A stretch of 58,441 nucleotides of DNA from Gemmatimonadales bacterium (GCA_009841005.1 VXMR01000096.1:1-58441), one strand, 5' to 3'. Numbered from the stretch's first letter, positions 23,701 to 32,233 are shown. Notes: generated from the letters alone by a model not told the origin. Numbers and translations are program-made.

Positions 23701-23988
23701 ATGGTTGACGAAAGGGGAGGCGTCGGTTCGTCGTTCGAGGATTATCTCCGGGAACAGGGGACGCTGGAGGAAACAACGGCTGCGGCCGTCAAGCGCGTCA
23801 TCGCGTGGCAATTGAAGGAGGCCATGGCTACGGAACGCCTGAGCAAGAATGCGATGGCGAGGAAGATGAACACGAGCCGCAGCCAACTGGACCGGATACT
23901 GGACCCCGACAACGATCGGATACAACTCGCCATGCTGATAGGGGCTGCCGAGGCACTGGGGCGGCGCCTCCGAATCGAACTCGTGTAG
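23701..23988 (+). CDS. HigA-2-like Xre antitoxin, toxin partner missing
   Basis: A 95-residue antitoxin with the family N-terminus GSSFEDYLREQGTLEETTAAAVKRVIAWQL (residues ~9-38). The helix-turn-helix SKNAMARKMNTSRSQLDRILDP is at ~49-70 and the end is EALGRRLRIELV. These match antitoxins normally encoded directly after a Gp49-like RelE toxin. AAGGGAG about eight bases upstream supports the ATG. The frame is open upstream but holds only a short toxin-like tail. It sits divergently from a second locus with a gutted toxin and converges with the cytochrome gene 10 bp away. Confidence 0.85.
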   Translation: MVDERGGVGSSFEDYLREQGTLEETTAAAVKRVIAWQLKEAMATERLSKNAMARKMNTSRSQLDRILDPDNDRIQLAMLIGAAEALGRRLRIELV

Positions 23989-23997
23989 CCGCGTCGG

Positions 23998-24672
23998 TCA
24001 GCGGATGGTGGGACCGCCGGTTCGGTTGTCGGGGACGAAGCGGTCGCGCGCGGGCATCCGTGTGTCGACGACCATCGCGGAGTCGACGACGGCGTCCGCC
24101 GGCAGGAGATCGTTGAAGTAGAGCATGGCGCCGACCACGGCGTAGACCTCTTCGTCCGTCATCGTGCCCGGCAGGTCGAAGGGCATGGCGCGGCGGGTGT
24201 AGTCGAACAGCGTCGTCGCGTACGGCCAGTAGTTGCCGACGGTGGAGCGCAGAGTGCGGTCGTTCGCGAACGGGAATTCGTCACCCGGGATACGGCCCGT
24301 GATGATGTCGTTCGGCCCTTCGCGCCCCGTGGGTCCGTGGCAGAGAACACAGCGGTGGCGCTCCCACACCTCCAGTCCCTCCGCGACGGTGCCCTCTCCG
24401 GGCGGCAGGCCTGCGCCGTCTGGACCGATGTCGATGTCCCAGGCCGCGATCTGCGATACCGTCGCGGGCGTCCCGAAGCCGTACACGGGCTCGTCCGCGC
24501 CCGCCCGCCCGGTCATCCCGTCGCCCGGATCGGTCGTCACGACCGTAGCCGCGCCGGGTGCGGCGTTGCCGGCCTCCACGCCGCCCGCGGAGTCGTCCGC
24601 ACCGCAGGCCGCCAGCGCCGGCACGACGGCCGCCACCACCACCAGCCGCGAGACCGCATTGGCGCGGCTCAT
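23998..24672 (-). CDS. Cytochrome c subunit of a sulfite/sulfane dehydrogenase
   Basis: A 224-residue lipoprotein cytochrome c. The signal RLVVVAAVVPALAAC ends in a lipobox with Cys23, predicting an envelope anchor. One haem c is attached at CVLCH (Cys108, Cys111, His112), with the axial Met probably in YTRRAMPFDL. Conserved surroundings WERHRCVLCHGPTGREGPN and GTMTDEEVYAVVGAMLYFNDL match the SorB/SoxD-like cytochromes. It overlaps the upstream molybdoenzyme gene by four bases (ATGA) and should accept its electrons and pass them to the respiratory chain. Confidence 0.85.
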   Translation of the reverse strand: MSRANAVSRLVVVAAVVPALAACGADDSAGGVEAGNAAPGAATVVTTDPGDGMTGRAGADEPVYGFGTPATVSQIAAWDIDIGPDGAGLPPGEGTVAEGLEVWERHRCVLCHGPTGREGPNDIITGRIPGDEFPFANDRTLRSTVGNYWPYATTLFDYTRRAMPFDLPGTMTDEEVYAVVGAMLYFNDLLPADAVVDSAMVVDTRMPARDRFVPDNRTGGPTIR

Positions 24673-25901
24673 ACCGGCGCGAACTCGATCGATCCGTCGC
24701 GGGCCACACGCCACCCGCGGATCGCGTTGGAGTGGTAGCGCGTGCCGGGCCCGCGCGCGTCGAGGACCTGCTGCCGAACCGGCTGCGTGTACCCCGTTTC
24801 GTCGGTGGCGCGGCTCAGCAGGTGCGCCGGACCGCCGTCCCACTCCCAGCCGTGGCGGAACCGCGTCGTGCACTTGGGCAGCACGGGTTCCTGGAGCACC
24901 GCGTCGTGCCACGAGTCGCCGCCGTCCGTGCTCACCTCCACGCGTTCGATCAGACCCCGGCCGGTCCAGGCGTAGCCGGAGATCTCGACGAATCCCGGCC
25001 CCGGCAGCCGCCGCGGGTAGGTGGGATGGGTGATGATCGACTTCGCATCCATCACGAAGGAGAACTGCCGCGATGTCCCGTCCGGGAGCGGATCCGTGTA
25101 CTTGGACGTCTCATCGCGGAACATCGACGGCCGGTCAGAGAGTTCGATTCGGCGGATCCACTTCACGCTCGCGTTGCCCTCCCACCCGGGCAGGAATACC
25201 CGCGCGGGATAGCCCTGCTCCGGCCGGATCGCCTCGCCGTTCTGGGCGTAGGCGATCATTGCGTCGTCCCACGCCTTCTCCATCGGGATGCTGCGGCCCA
25301 TGACCGCCGCGTCCGATCCCTCGGCGAGGAACCACGTCGCATCCGCGTGGGCTCCGACCTCCTCGAACAGCGTCGAAAGCGCGACCCCGGTCCACTCGCT
25401 CGTGCTCAGCAGGCCGTCCACCGACTGGGGCGTGTGCTGCGGGCTGGGCGACGGGGCGTAGGCGCCCCCGCCGTTCCCGGAACACTCGATGAAGAGCAGC
25501 TTCGAGACCTGCGGGAAGCGCTTCAGATCCTCGAGCGTGAAGAGCGTGGGCCGGTCGACCATGCCGTGGATGAGGAGGCGGTAGGTCGCGGGATCGATGT
25601 AGGGGATCCCGTGGTGGTGCCGCTCGAAGTGGAGGTCCGCCGGGGTCATGATCCCGTGCAGGTCCTGGAGCGGCGTGCGCGAGGAGCCACCCATCGATCC
25701 GGACAGGAGCTTCTCCGGCGTCTCGTGCGGAGAGCGGGACCCAACCGTGACGGGACGCGCGCCCGGCACCTTCGTCGGATCTTGCGCCTCCTGGACCAGT
25801 CCGCGCGTCGCGCTGGCCGTGATCGCGCCCCCGGCGGCCGCCGCGGCTCCGGCGATCAGGGCTCGCCGCGTGAGGCCCGAACCTTCTTCCCGGTCGTTCA
25901 C
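24669..25901 (-). CDS. soxC: Sulfite/sulfane dehydrogenase molybdopterin subunit (SoxC/SorA-like)
   Basis: A 410-residue TAT-exported member of the sulfite oxidase family. The twin-arginine signal is LTRRALIAGAAAAAGGA at residues ~10-26. The molybdenum-ligating cysteine is Cys140 in FIECSGNGG, with HGIPYIDPATYRLLIHG before it. The C-terminal dimerisation domain (ISGYAWTGRGLIERVEVSTDGG) follows. It oxidises sulfite or, in SoxCD complexes, sulfane sulfur; which one cannot be decided from sequence. Other sox thiosulfate genes are absent here, favouring a sulfite role. The GTG at 25,901 is chosen because GGAGG lies 4 bp upstream; the ATG at 25,964 has no ribosome-binding site and would add an odd leader. 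Confidence 0.88.
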   Translation of the reverse strand: MNDREEGSGLTRRALIAGAAAAAGGAITASATRGLVQEAQDPTKVPGARPVTVGSRSPHETPEKLLSGSMGGSSRTPLQDLHGIMTPADLHFERHHHGIPYIDPATYRLLIHGMVDRPTLFTLEDLKRFPQVSKLLFIECSGNGGGAYAPSPSPQHTPQSVDGLLSTSEWTGVALSTLFEEVGAHADATWFLAEGSDAAVMGRSIPMEKAWDDAMIAYAQNGEAIRPEQGYPARVFLPGWEGNASVKWIRRIELSDRPSMFRDETSKYTDPLPDGTSRQFSFVMDAKSIITHPTYPRRLPGPGFVEISGYAWTGRGLIERVEVSTDGGDSWHDAVLQEPVLPKCTTRFRHGWEWDGGPAHLLSRATDETGYTQPVRQQVLDARGPGTRYHSNAIRGWRVARDGSIEFAPV

Positions 25902-26030
25902 GTCGCCTCCGTTTCCGTCGGTCTCGCGCCCTGCCTCCACCCCGTCCCGCGCACCCTCCGGCATGTGCGCGCCGACACAGTTGCCGCCGTCACGAGGGCC
26001 GGCAAGGGCGACCCCCGCGGCGGCCCGCCG

Positions 26031-27179
26031 TCAGCGCGACGCGTGCCACTCGCGCAGGATCTCCGCCTCCCGCTCCGCCGGGAGCCCCGGCCGCATCGCC
26101 GCCTGGCGCTCGGGCGTACGGGAGAAGTGAAAGTCCAGCGTCGCCTGCGTCGTATCCGCCAGCGAGCGGAACGTCATCCCGTGCGCGACTTCGTTGGAGA
26201 GGTCGAAGCGCGCGAACCCCTCCGACCCCGGCGTCGGAGGCCGCCACACCGGCATCTCGGCGTAGGGCCGCACGCCGCGCTCGGCGAGGAACTCGCGCGG
26301 CACCCAGGTGAACGTCGTCTCGGCGGTCGTCACGGCGCGGATGCCGTACAGGAGTTCGGACATCGGCCGCGGCGTGGCAGGACCCACGAGGTTGAAGATG
26401 CCCGTGTGCCCGCGGTCCGAGGACAGCGCCATGAAGTCGCCGAGATCGCGCACGTCGATGATCTGCACCGGGTCCGTCCCGTCGCCGGGAGACAGCACCT
26501 CGCCGCCCCGGTGGATCCGCACCGGCCAGTACGTGAAGCGGTCCGTGGGATCGTCGGGGCCGATGATGAGGCCCGGGCGGAAGATCCCGTACCGGTCGGG
26601 GAAGATCCTCATCGCCTCCCGCTCGGACTCCGCCTTCGCGAGGCCGTAGGGCAGCCGCGTGATGTCGGCAGTCGCACGGTCCACGCCGGCGGTCTCGTAC
26701 GTGTAGGAGGGCACTGCGGACGTCATCGGCACGGTGGAGTGGCTCGCGTACGCCGAGCGTGAGGAGACGTAGTAGAAGTATCCCACCGAGTCGCGCAGGA
26801 ACTCCCCGATGCTCGTCACCCAGTCGGGACGCGCCGTGGAGTTGTCGACGACGACGTCCCACGTCCGGCCGCGCAGCGACTCGAAGTCCCCGTTCCGGTC
26901 CCCGACGAGTTCCTCCACGCCCTCGAACATGCCGGGGCGGTTGCCGCGGTTGAAGATCGTCACTTCCAGCCCCTGCGCGAGCGCCGATCGAACCTGGTAG
27001 GGACCGATGAACCCGGTCCCGCCCAGGATGAGCAGCGTCCGGGCCTGCCCCGCGGGCGCCCGGTTCGCGGACGGCCGGGGCGCGAGGGCGCGGGCCGCAC
27101 CGGGGACGCCGAACCCGAGGACGGCGCCCGCCGCAGCCGTGACCTTCAGAAAATCGCGCCGGTTCGAATCTGTGGACAT
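26031..27179 (-). CDS. TAT-exported NAD-dependent epimerase/dehydratase-like protein
   Basis: A 382-residue extended-SDR protein preceded by a twin-arginine signal, NRRDFLKVTAAAGAVLGFG (residues ~6-24). The Rossmann motif LLILGGTGFIGPYQVRSAL occurs at ~49-67, FYYVSSRSAYAS at ~138-149, and PYGLAKAESE carries the YxxxK pair at ~184-188. IFRPGLIIGPDDPTDRFTYW is the substrate-side segment. An exported SDR is unusual, since NAD is cytoplasmic, but this type is frequent in this kind of genome. GGGAG ahead of the ATG fixes the start. The reaction is unknown. Confidence 0.8.
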   Translation of the reverse strand: MSTDSNRRDFLKVTAAAGAVLGFGVPGAARALAPRPSANRAPAGQARTLLILGGTGFIGPYQVRSALAQGLEVTIFNRGNRPGMFEGVEELVGDRNGDFESLRGRTWDVVVDNSTARPDWVTSIGEFLRDSVGYFYYVSSRSAYASHSTVPMTSAVPSYTYETAGVDRATADITRLPYGLAKAESEREAMRIFPDRYGIFRPGLIIGPDDPTDRFTYWPVRIHRGGEVLSPGDGTDPVQIIDVRDLGDFMALSSDRGHTGIFNLVGPATPRPMSELLYGIRAVTTAETTFTWVPREFLAERGVRPYAEMPVWRPPTPGSEGFARFDLSNEVAHGMTFRSLADTTQATLDFHFSRTPERQAAMRPGLPAEREAEILREWHASR

Positions 27180-27232
27180 CGTGAACTCCCTTTCTGGTTT
27201 CGTCTCTATGGTTTCGTCCTCATGGTTCCGTC

Positions 27233-28336
27233 TCAGTTCACGGTGCCGTCGAGCAGCTCGAAGATCCGCAGCACCGCGACCGGGTTCGCGCCCGGGCTGG
27301 CGATCCCGCCGAAGTTGTCGGCGTGTGCCGTAAGGTCGATGCGCGCCGCCGCGTCCTCGGCGCTCACTCCCTGACCGTGGAGCGTGGCGGACTGGTCCCA
27401 CAGGTCCTGCATGTAGGCCTGCAGGTGGTCGATCCGCTCTCGCTCCCGGTACGGCTCGCCGTGGCCGGGGATGATCCAGTCGAAATCGAGCGCCTTCAGG
27501 CGGTCGAGCGTCTCGACCCACTCGTTCACGTACCCGTCGCCCATGTAGGGGAGACCGGCCGTGAGCATGTCTCCGGTGATGATCACGCGGTCATCCGGGA
27601 GGTAAACGATGACGTCGCCCTCCGTGTGGGCGCGCCCGAAGAAGTGGAACTGGATCTCGCGTCCGCCCTTATGGAGCGTGAGTCGTTCCGAGAGCGTCGT
27701 GTTGGGGGGCGTGGGGACGACCTCCTGCAACTGGGCGTAGTAGGTCCGCTGACGTTCGAGCGTGGCCTCCAGTTCCGCTCGCGCCGTCGCGTCCGTCATC
27801 GTGTCGAGCGTCGCCTCCATCTGCTCGATCCGCCCGGGGATCGATCCCACGAAGAGTTCGTACGAGCGGCCCGAATTCGAGCGTCCCGCCGCGATCGCCG
27901 CCCGGGTCGCCTCGTGACTGATGATCTCGACCTCGGGCGGATACACCTGGTTGCCGTGCGCGTGGTCGAAGTGCCAGTGCGTGTTCGCCGCGTAGCGCAC
28001 GGGGTTGTCGGTGATCGAGCGCAGGTCCTCGATGAGGGCGCTCGCCGCCGCGGGGGAAATGTGGGAATCGACGAGGAGCACGTCCGCCTCGTTCACGACC
28101 ACACCGGCGTTCGATCCCACGACGAGGTCGCTCGCGCCGCGAGCGTGGTACACCCCCGGCACGACCTCCGTAAACTCGAAGTGAACGGCTCCCGTCGTTC
28201 CCGCCCCGCCCTCTGCGCCGCCGTCAGCCGCTCCGCCCACGTCCCCGTCGCCTGCCGGGGAGCACCCGGCAAAGAGCCACGCTCCGGCGAGGATGCCAGC
28301 CTGGACCGCCCTCCGGGTTATACGTTTGCTTCCCAC
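27233..28336 (-). CDS. Metallo-beta-lactamase-fold lipoprotein hydrolase
   Basis: A 367-residue exported zinc hydrolase. The signal AVQAGILAGAWLFAGC gives a lipobox, followed by a Gly/Ala-rich tether. The fold is marked by VVPGVYHARGASDLVVG, the metal site THWHFDHAHGN (HxHxDH), HFFGRAHTEGDVIVYLPDDR with a further His, and IIPGHGEP. It resembles class-B-like and SoxH-type hydrolases; the substrate is unknown and a beta-lactam role should not be assumed. The GTG at 28,336 is chosen because AGGAGG lies six bases upstream; a GTG at 28,366 in the same frame has a poorer site. It lies 53 bp ahead of the epimerase-like gene. Confidence 0.85.
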   Translation of the reverse strand: MGSKRITRRAVQAGILAGAWLFAGCSPAGDGDVGGAADGGAEGGAGTTGAVHFEFTEVVPGVYHARGASDLVVGSNAGVVVNEADVLLVDSHISPAAASALIEDLRSITDNPVRYAANTHWHFDHAHGNQVYPPEVEIISHEATRAAIAAGRSNSGRSYELFVGSIPGRIEQMEATLDTMTDATARAELEATLERQRTYYAQLQEVVPTPPNTTLSERLTLHKGGREIQFHFFGRAHTEGDVIVYLPDDRVIITGDMLTAGLPYMGDGYVNEWVETLDRLKALDFDWIIPGHGEPYRERERIDHLQAYMQDLWDQSATLHGQGVSAEDAAARIDLTAHADNFGGIASPGANPVAVLRIFELLDGTVN

Positions 28337-28437
28337 CAACCGCCTCCTGTAGATCGTGGGGGACACCGCTCCCTTCGATCATACCACGTCGGCCAACCGC
28401 CGCTCAACGAGATGACCCCACACACCGTGAAGCATGT

Positions 28438-28466
28438 TTGCTGTTTGACCCGTGATACGTTACAGT
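28438..28466 (+). promoter_or_regulatory. Candidate promoter of orphan higA, leaderless transcript
   Basis: TTGCTG (28,438-28,443) is 17 bp from TACAGT (28,461-28,466). The ATG of the antitoxin gene starts seven bases after the -10 box and has no Shine-Dalgarno. Transcription would therefore start at or next to the ATG, giving a leaderless mRNA. Confidence 0.45.
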
Positions 28467-28473
28467 TCCCACG

Positions 28474-28758
28474 ATGAAGAACCCGCCGCATCCGGGCCTG
28501 TCCGTGCGCCATGATTGTCTGGAGCCTTTGGGGCTCACCGTGACGGAGGCGGCGCGGAGGCTCGGGGTCAGCCGAAAGCAGCTTTCCGAACTCGTCAACG
28601 GCCGTTCAGGCATCTCTCCTGAGATGGCGATCCGCCTCGACAAGGCATTTGGAGGTGGCGCGGAGACCTGGTATCGGCTTCAGTCGGCCTACGACCTCGC
28701 GCAGGCCATGAAGAGGGCCGACCGGATCCACGTCGAGCGGATCCCGGCCCCCGTTTGA
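28474..28758 (+). CDS. higA: HigA-type antitoxin, no adjacent HigB
   Basis: A 94-residue HigA-family antitoxin. The N-terminus [32 protein letters not shown] (two pieces) contains the family PG..L and helix-turn-helix, followed by [40 protein letters not shown], the HigA core. Normally higB lies directly upstream. Here only about 137 bp separate the ATG from the divergent hydrolase gene, and no toxin-like frame is visible there or downstream, so the antitoxin appears to be an orphan. It is preceded by a promoter-like sequence that would yield a leaderless message. Confidence 0.88.
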   Translation: MKNPPHPGLSVRHDCLEPLGLTVTEAARRLGVSRKQLSELVNGRSGISPEMAIRLDKAFGGGAETWYRLQSAYDLAQAMKRADRIHVERIPAPV

Positions 28759-28775
28759 TGCTCGACCCGGACTCC

Positions 28776-29588
28776 CTACGCGCCTCGGCCGGGTAACTGC
28801 AGCCTGCCCGGAAGCCCCACCACATAAGCCCGAACCTCCCGTTCGACGACGCTCATCTCGACCGCGCTTCCCGTGCCGTCGGCTGCCCGAAGCTCGGTGT
28901 AGAGTTCGATCGCGGCCTCGAGCGCGGCCACGCACGCCGCGGCGTCGACGCCTCCAACCGTCCGTTCGAGATCCGTCGCGAAGGCGGGGAGCCGGTCTTC
29001 GATCCGGCGCACGCCGGTGGCCGCCACGCCGGCCCGTCTGAACGCCAGCGGCGCCAGCACCACGGCCCGCCAAAACCCGAGACCGTCCAGCGCCTCGAAG
29101 ATCTCGCCACGTTCGATCTTGTCGGCGACGTAATGCGCCCAGATCCAGAAGCGATCCTCGATCCAGCCGGGATCCGCGGCCGGGTAGCGCGGTGCGGCAC
29201 GGGCGAACGCGGCGCTCAGGCAGCCGTCGACCTCCCACAGGATGACCGGATCTTCGATCCGCTCGTGCACGTCGTCGAGCGACACGAACTTCAGGTCCAC
29301 GTGCAGGAGGGGAGGACCGTAGAGGCACACGAGCAGACGCGGCTCGCCGACGTGCTCCCCGGTGAAGCCCGCCAGAAACGAGGGGTCGAGGTCGGCGGCG
29401 ACCGCCTGCTGCCGGTCGAGGATCTCCGGCCAGGCCGCCGGTTCCACCGCCAGCACGAGGTCGAGGTCGGAGAACTCGTCGATCTCGCCCGCGATGAACG
29501 AACCGCCCGCCGCCAGACCGACGACGCCGTCCACACCGGGTATCGCAGCCAGCGCGCGCTCGAGAAATGCCCGGTGCCGGACCGGCAT
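28776..29588 (-). CDS. Nucleotidyltransferase-domain protein
   Basis: A 270-residue protein with the minimal nucleotidyltransferase signature: GLAAGGSFIAGEIDEFSDLDLVL (two pieces, about residues 24-46), where GGS and DLD provide the nucleotide- and metal-binding residues. A third acidic position may be in LLHVDLKFVSLDDV. The C-terminal half is helical (WIEDRFWIWAHYVADKIERGE), as in aminoglycoside-type nucleotidyltransferases. The target is unknown. The ATG at 29,588 is used; a GTG at 29,615 in frame would add nine residues and neither has a strong ribosome-binding site. Confidence 0.7.
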   Translation of the reverse strand: MPVRHRAFLERALAAIPGVDGVVGLAAGGSFIAGEIDEFSDLDLVLAVEPAAWPEILDRQQAVAADLDPSFLAGFTGEHVGEPRLLVCLYGPPLLHVDLKFVSLDDVHERIEDPVILWEVDGCLSAAFARAAPRYPAADPGWIEDRFWIWAHYVADKIERGEIFEALDGLGFWRAVVLAPLAFRRAGVAATGVRRIEDRLPAFATDLERTVGGVDAAACVAALEAAIELYTELRAADGTGSAVEMSVVEREVRAYVVGLPGRLQLPGRGA

Positions 29589-29654
29589 ATGGTTGTGTTG
29601 ACAGGAACTCTCCACCTTACTCGTCGATCCGTTGAAGGGTGCCGGGGCGCCGGG

Positions 29655-30536
29655 CTACAGTTCGGCGGTGAGGTGGGCGCGGTAGCCCTGGAGTTCGGCG
29701 CGTTCTTCCTCAGGTAGCTCCGGGTGGGTGAGGTCGAGTGTGGCGAGCTGGTCGCGCACGAGTTGGGCGACGAGCAGCCGCATCCAGGGCTTCGAGTCGG
29801 CGGGGATCGCGTACCACGGCGCCCACGGGCGGGCGGTGGCGTTGATCGCGTCCTCGTACGCGGCCATGTAGTCGTCCCAGTGCTGCCGTTCCTCGATGTC
29901 GGCGCGGTTGAACTTCCAGTTCTTGTCGGGGCGGTCGATGCGGCGGAGGAAGCGGCGGGCCTGCTCGTCCTTCGAGATGTTGAGCCAGAACTTCAGGATC
30001 ACGGTCCCGTTCCGAGCCAGGTGCCGTTCATGGTCCCGGATCGACTGGTAGCGCTCCCCGCACCGTTCCATGATGGGCAGCCGGCGGGGCAGCTTCTGCC
30101 GATCGAGATACTCGGGGTGGACCCGCACGATGAGGACTTCCTCGTAATAGCTGCGGTTGAAGATCCCGATCCGGCCCTTCTCCGGGAGCCGGCGCGTCGT
30201 CCGCCACAGGAAGTCGTGTCTCGCCTCCAGGTTGGACGGCGCCTCGAAGGCGTTGATCCGGAAACCCGCGGGGTTCACGCCCGTCATGACCGCCCGCAGC
30301 GTCGAATCCTTGCCGGCCGCGTCCATCGCCTGAAAGACCAGCAGCACCGCGTAGTGGCGGTGCGCGTGCAGACGCCGCTGGAGCCGCGAGATCCTGCGTA
30401 CCGTGCGCTTCAGTTCCTTTCTCATCTCGCGCTCGGAGGGCGCGTCGGGCGGCGGCGCCGTCACCGCGCGGGAGATGTCGAAGTCGCCGTCGTAGCTGAT
30501 CCTGAACGGACTCTCCGGCGGCGAGAAGTCGATCAT
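29655..30536 (-). CDS. Polyphosphate kinase 2 family (PPK2) nucleotide phosphotransferase
   Basis: A 293-residue cytoplasmic PPK2 enzyme, which uses polyphosphate to phosphorylate nucleoside mono- or diphosphates. The Walker A region is VFQAMDAAGKDSTLRAVM with Gly75-Lys76-Asp77. GVNPAGFRINAFEAPS and the lid-like segment FNRSYYEEVLIVRVHPEYL follow, then KFWLNISKDEQARRFLRRI and WYAIPADSKPWMRLLVAQL near the end. All are standard for the family; the class (AMP or ADP) cannot be assigned by eye. It follows the TPR lipoprotein gene by 25 bp on the same strand. Confidence 0.92.
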   Translation of the reverse strand: MIDFSPPESPFRISYDGDFDISRAVTAPPPDAPSEREMRKELKRTVRRISRLQRRLHAHRHYAVLLVFQAMDAAGKDSTLRAVMTGVNPAGFRINAFEAPSNLEARHDFLWRTTRRLPEKGRIGIFNRSYYEEVLIVRVHPEYLDRQKLPRRLPIMERCGERYQSIRDHERHLARNGTVILKFWLNISKDEQARRFLRRIDRPDKNWKFNRADIEERQHWDDYMAAYEDAINATARPWAPWYAIPADSKPWMRLLVAQLVRDQLATLDLTHPELPEEERAELQGYRAHLTAEL

Positions 30537-30561
30537 GCCAAGCGGGTCGGGGCGCCGGATG

Positions 30562-32196
30562 TCAGAACCTCGAGCTGCGCAGCCAGGTGTCCGCGCGGAC
30601 CCAGTAACGGTCGAACTCGCGCCGCGCCTCCTGGGCCTGGGCCGTCTTCTTCTGCGCCTTGAGCGCCTGCGTGAGTCCGAACCAGGCCCAGCCCTGGTTG
30701 GGGAGATCTTCGAGCGCGCCGCGGTAGACCTGCTCCGCCTCCCCGGCCCGGTCGTTCTCGAGCAGGATCGCGCCGAGCGTATGCCGAACCGGCATGTGCC
30801 AGGCCCGCGGCTCCGAGTAGATGAGTCCGTCTTCCTTCTCGATCCCGTGCTTCAGGGCGGCCACGGCCTCCTCCGCCTTCCCCCTCGCGTTCAGGATCTC
30901 CCCGGCGAGGATCGAGCGCGGCAGCGCGACGACGTCCGCGAGCGGGCTGTAGCGGAAGGTGGCGGAGGGATCGGCGTCCTCGAGCGCTTCATCGATCTCC
31001 TCGAGGTGGTCCTGCGCGACATCGATGTGCCCCGTGCGGAGGTAGGCGAGGCCGCGCGAGAAGCTCCACGCGACGACTTCCATCGGATCGTCCGACTTCG
31101 GACCGTCGCCCGCCAGAATCTCGCTCCAGCGGCCGAACGCCGCGTAGGTGAGCGGGATGTAGGCCCCCCACGGGCCGCGGTGTCCCGCCAGGTCCTTCGC
31201 GGCCTGGATCGCGACGGCGCTCTGCCCGTCCATGACGGCGGCGTTGAGCAGCATGTGCAGGTTGTGCGAGGGATAGACGCCGGGAGGGCCGCCGTGCGCG
31301 GCCTTCTGGTCCGCGTGCCACGCCTGCTGGTTGCCGCGCACCGCGTCGCCCCAGCGGCCGATGTTCATGTAGATGTGCGTCGGCATGTGGTGGATGTGGC
31401 TCACCGCGATCTGGCTGCCGAGGTGGTCCGAACATGCTTCCGCCAGACCCGGATCCTGCGACGCCTCCACGAGGTGGATGTAGAGGTGGCAGGCGCCAGG
31501 GTGACGGATATCCCGCGCGAGGACGGTCTCGAGGATGGGGCGGATCTTCTTCACGTCCTTCGCTTCGAGATCCACATCTCCGCGCCGGGGGCGCAGCAGC
31601 ATCCAGGCCTCGGCCTGCAGCGTGAGCACGTCCAGGTCGTCCGGGTAGCGCGCCGCGACCTTGTCCATCTCGCGCGCGTACAGCGTGTCGAGCATGCGGC
31701 GGCGGGAGCGCTCCGGGTCGGCCTCGAACCGCACGTCGAAGGCATCGATGAGCGCCTGTTCGACCTCGGTCGCTCCCGACCTGTGCTCCTTCGCCTTCTG
31801 CATGGCGGCGTGGGCCGAGCGTTCGTTGCCGGGCGACATGCCGCCGTTCAGGTACGGCGCCAGCGACCACGCCTCGCCCCAATAGCAGGAGGCGCACTCC
31901 GGGTCCTCCATCTGCGAGGCGCGGAACGACTCCTCGGCGGTCGACGTGCCGAAGGCGTACATGAAGAGGAGGCCCTCGTCGAAGTAGGCCTGCGCCTTCT
32001 CCGACGCCGTGGTGACCGGCCGGTTGTGCGGACCGAGGTTGCCGTAGAGCGGCGTCGAGTTCCCGTCGCCGTTGCCCGCCTGCGCCGCGCCCCCCATGGA
32101 GGCGCCCGCCATCTGCGGCGCGTCGCGCTGCCCGCTCGAACACCCAGCCACCATCGCCGCCAGGCCCACCGCCAACATCAGATCACGTCGCCGCAT
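30562..32196 (-). CDS. TPR-repeat lipoprotein
   Basis: A 544-residue exported protein. The signal LMLAVGLAAMVAGC ends in a lipobox with Cys19. Helical repeats run through the protein: AQAYFDEGLLFMYAFGTSTAE, SCYWGEAWSLAPYLNGG, ALPS-like pairs in the middle, and AGEAEQVYRGALEDLPNQG with WAWFGLTQALKAQKK at the end, typical of tetratricopeptide repeats. A His-rich segment, SHIHHMPTHIYMNIGRWGDA at about residues 266-285, is conserved-looking and may bind metal. GAGGAGG precedes the ATG. Function unknown; it probably acts as an envelope scaffold. It lies 37 bp downstream of pckA. Confidence 0.8.
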   Translation of the reverse strand: MRRRDLMLAVGLAAMVAGCSSGQRDAPQMAGASMGGAAQAGNGDGNSTPLYGNLGPHNRPVTTASEKAQAYFDEGLLFMYAFGTSTAEESFRASQMEDPECASCYWGEAWSLAPYLNGGMSPGNERSAHAAMQKAKEHRSGATEVEQALIDAFDVRFEADPERSRRRMLDTLYAREMDKVAARYPDDLDVLTLQAEAWMLLRPRRGDVDLEAKDVKKIRPILETVLARDIRHPGACHLYIHLVEASQDPGLAEACSDHLGSQIAVSHIHHMPTHIYMNIGRWGDAVRGNQQAWHADQKAAHGGPPGVYPSHNLHMLLNAAVMDGQSAVAIQAAKDLAGHRGPWGAYIPLTYAAFGRWSEILAGDGPKSDDPMEVVAWSFSRGLAYLRTGHIDVAQDHLEEIDEALEDADPSATFRYSPLADVVALPRSILAGEILNARGKAEEAVAALKHGIEKEDGLIYSEPRAWHMPVRHTLGAILLENDRAGEAEQVYRGALEDLPNQGWAWFGLTQALKAQKKTAQAQEARREFDRYWVRADTWLRSSRF

Positions 32197-32233
32197 CGGG
32201 CTTCCTCCTCATGTTCACCGCCCGTGGCCGGAG

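Noticed and set aside
24669-25964. Classifying the molybdoenzyme as part of a thiosulfate-oxidising Sox system
   Set aside because: Only the SoxC-like and cytochrome subunits are present; soxXYZAB are absent from the window, so only a dehydrogenase role is supported. The sox names at 0.8-6.2 kb refer to sarcosine oxidase.
27233-28336. Metallo-beta-lactamase-fold protein as an antibiotic-resistance enzyme
   Set aside because: The HxHxDH fold is shared by many hydrolases and the tethered lipoprotein has no specific beta-lactamase features.
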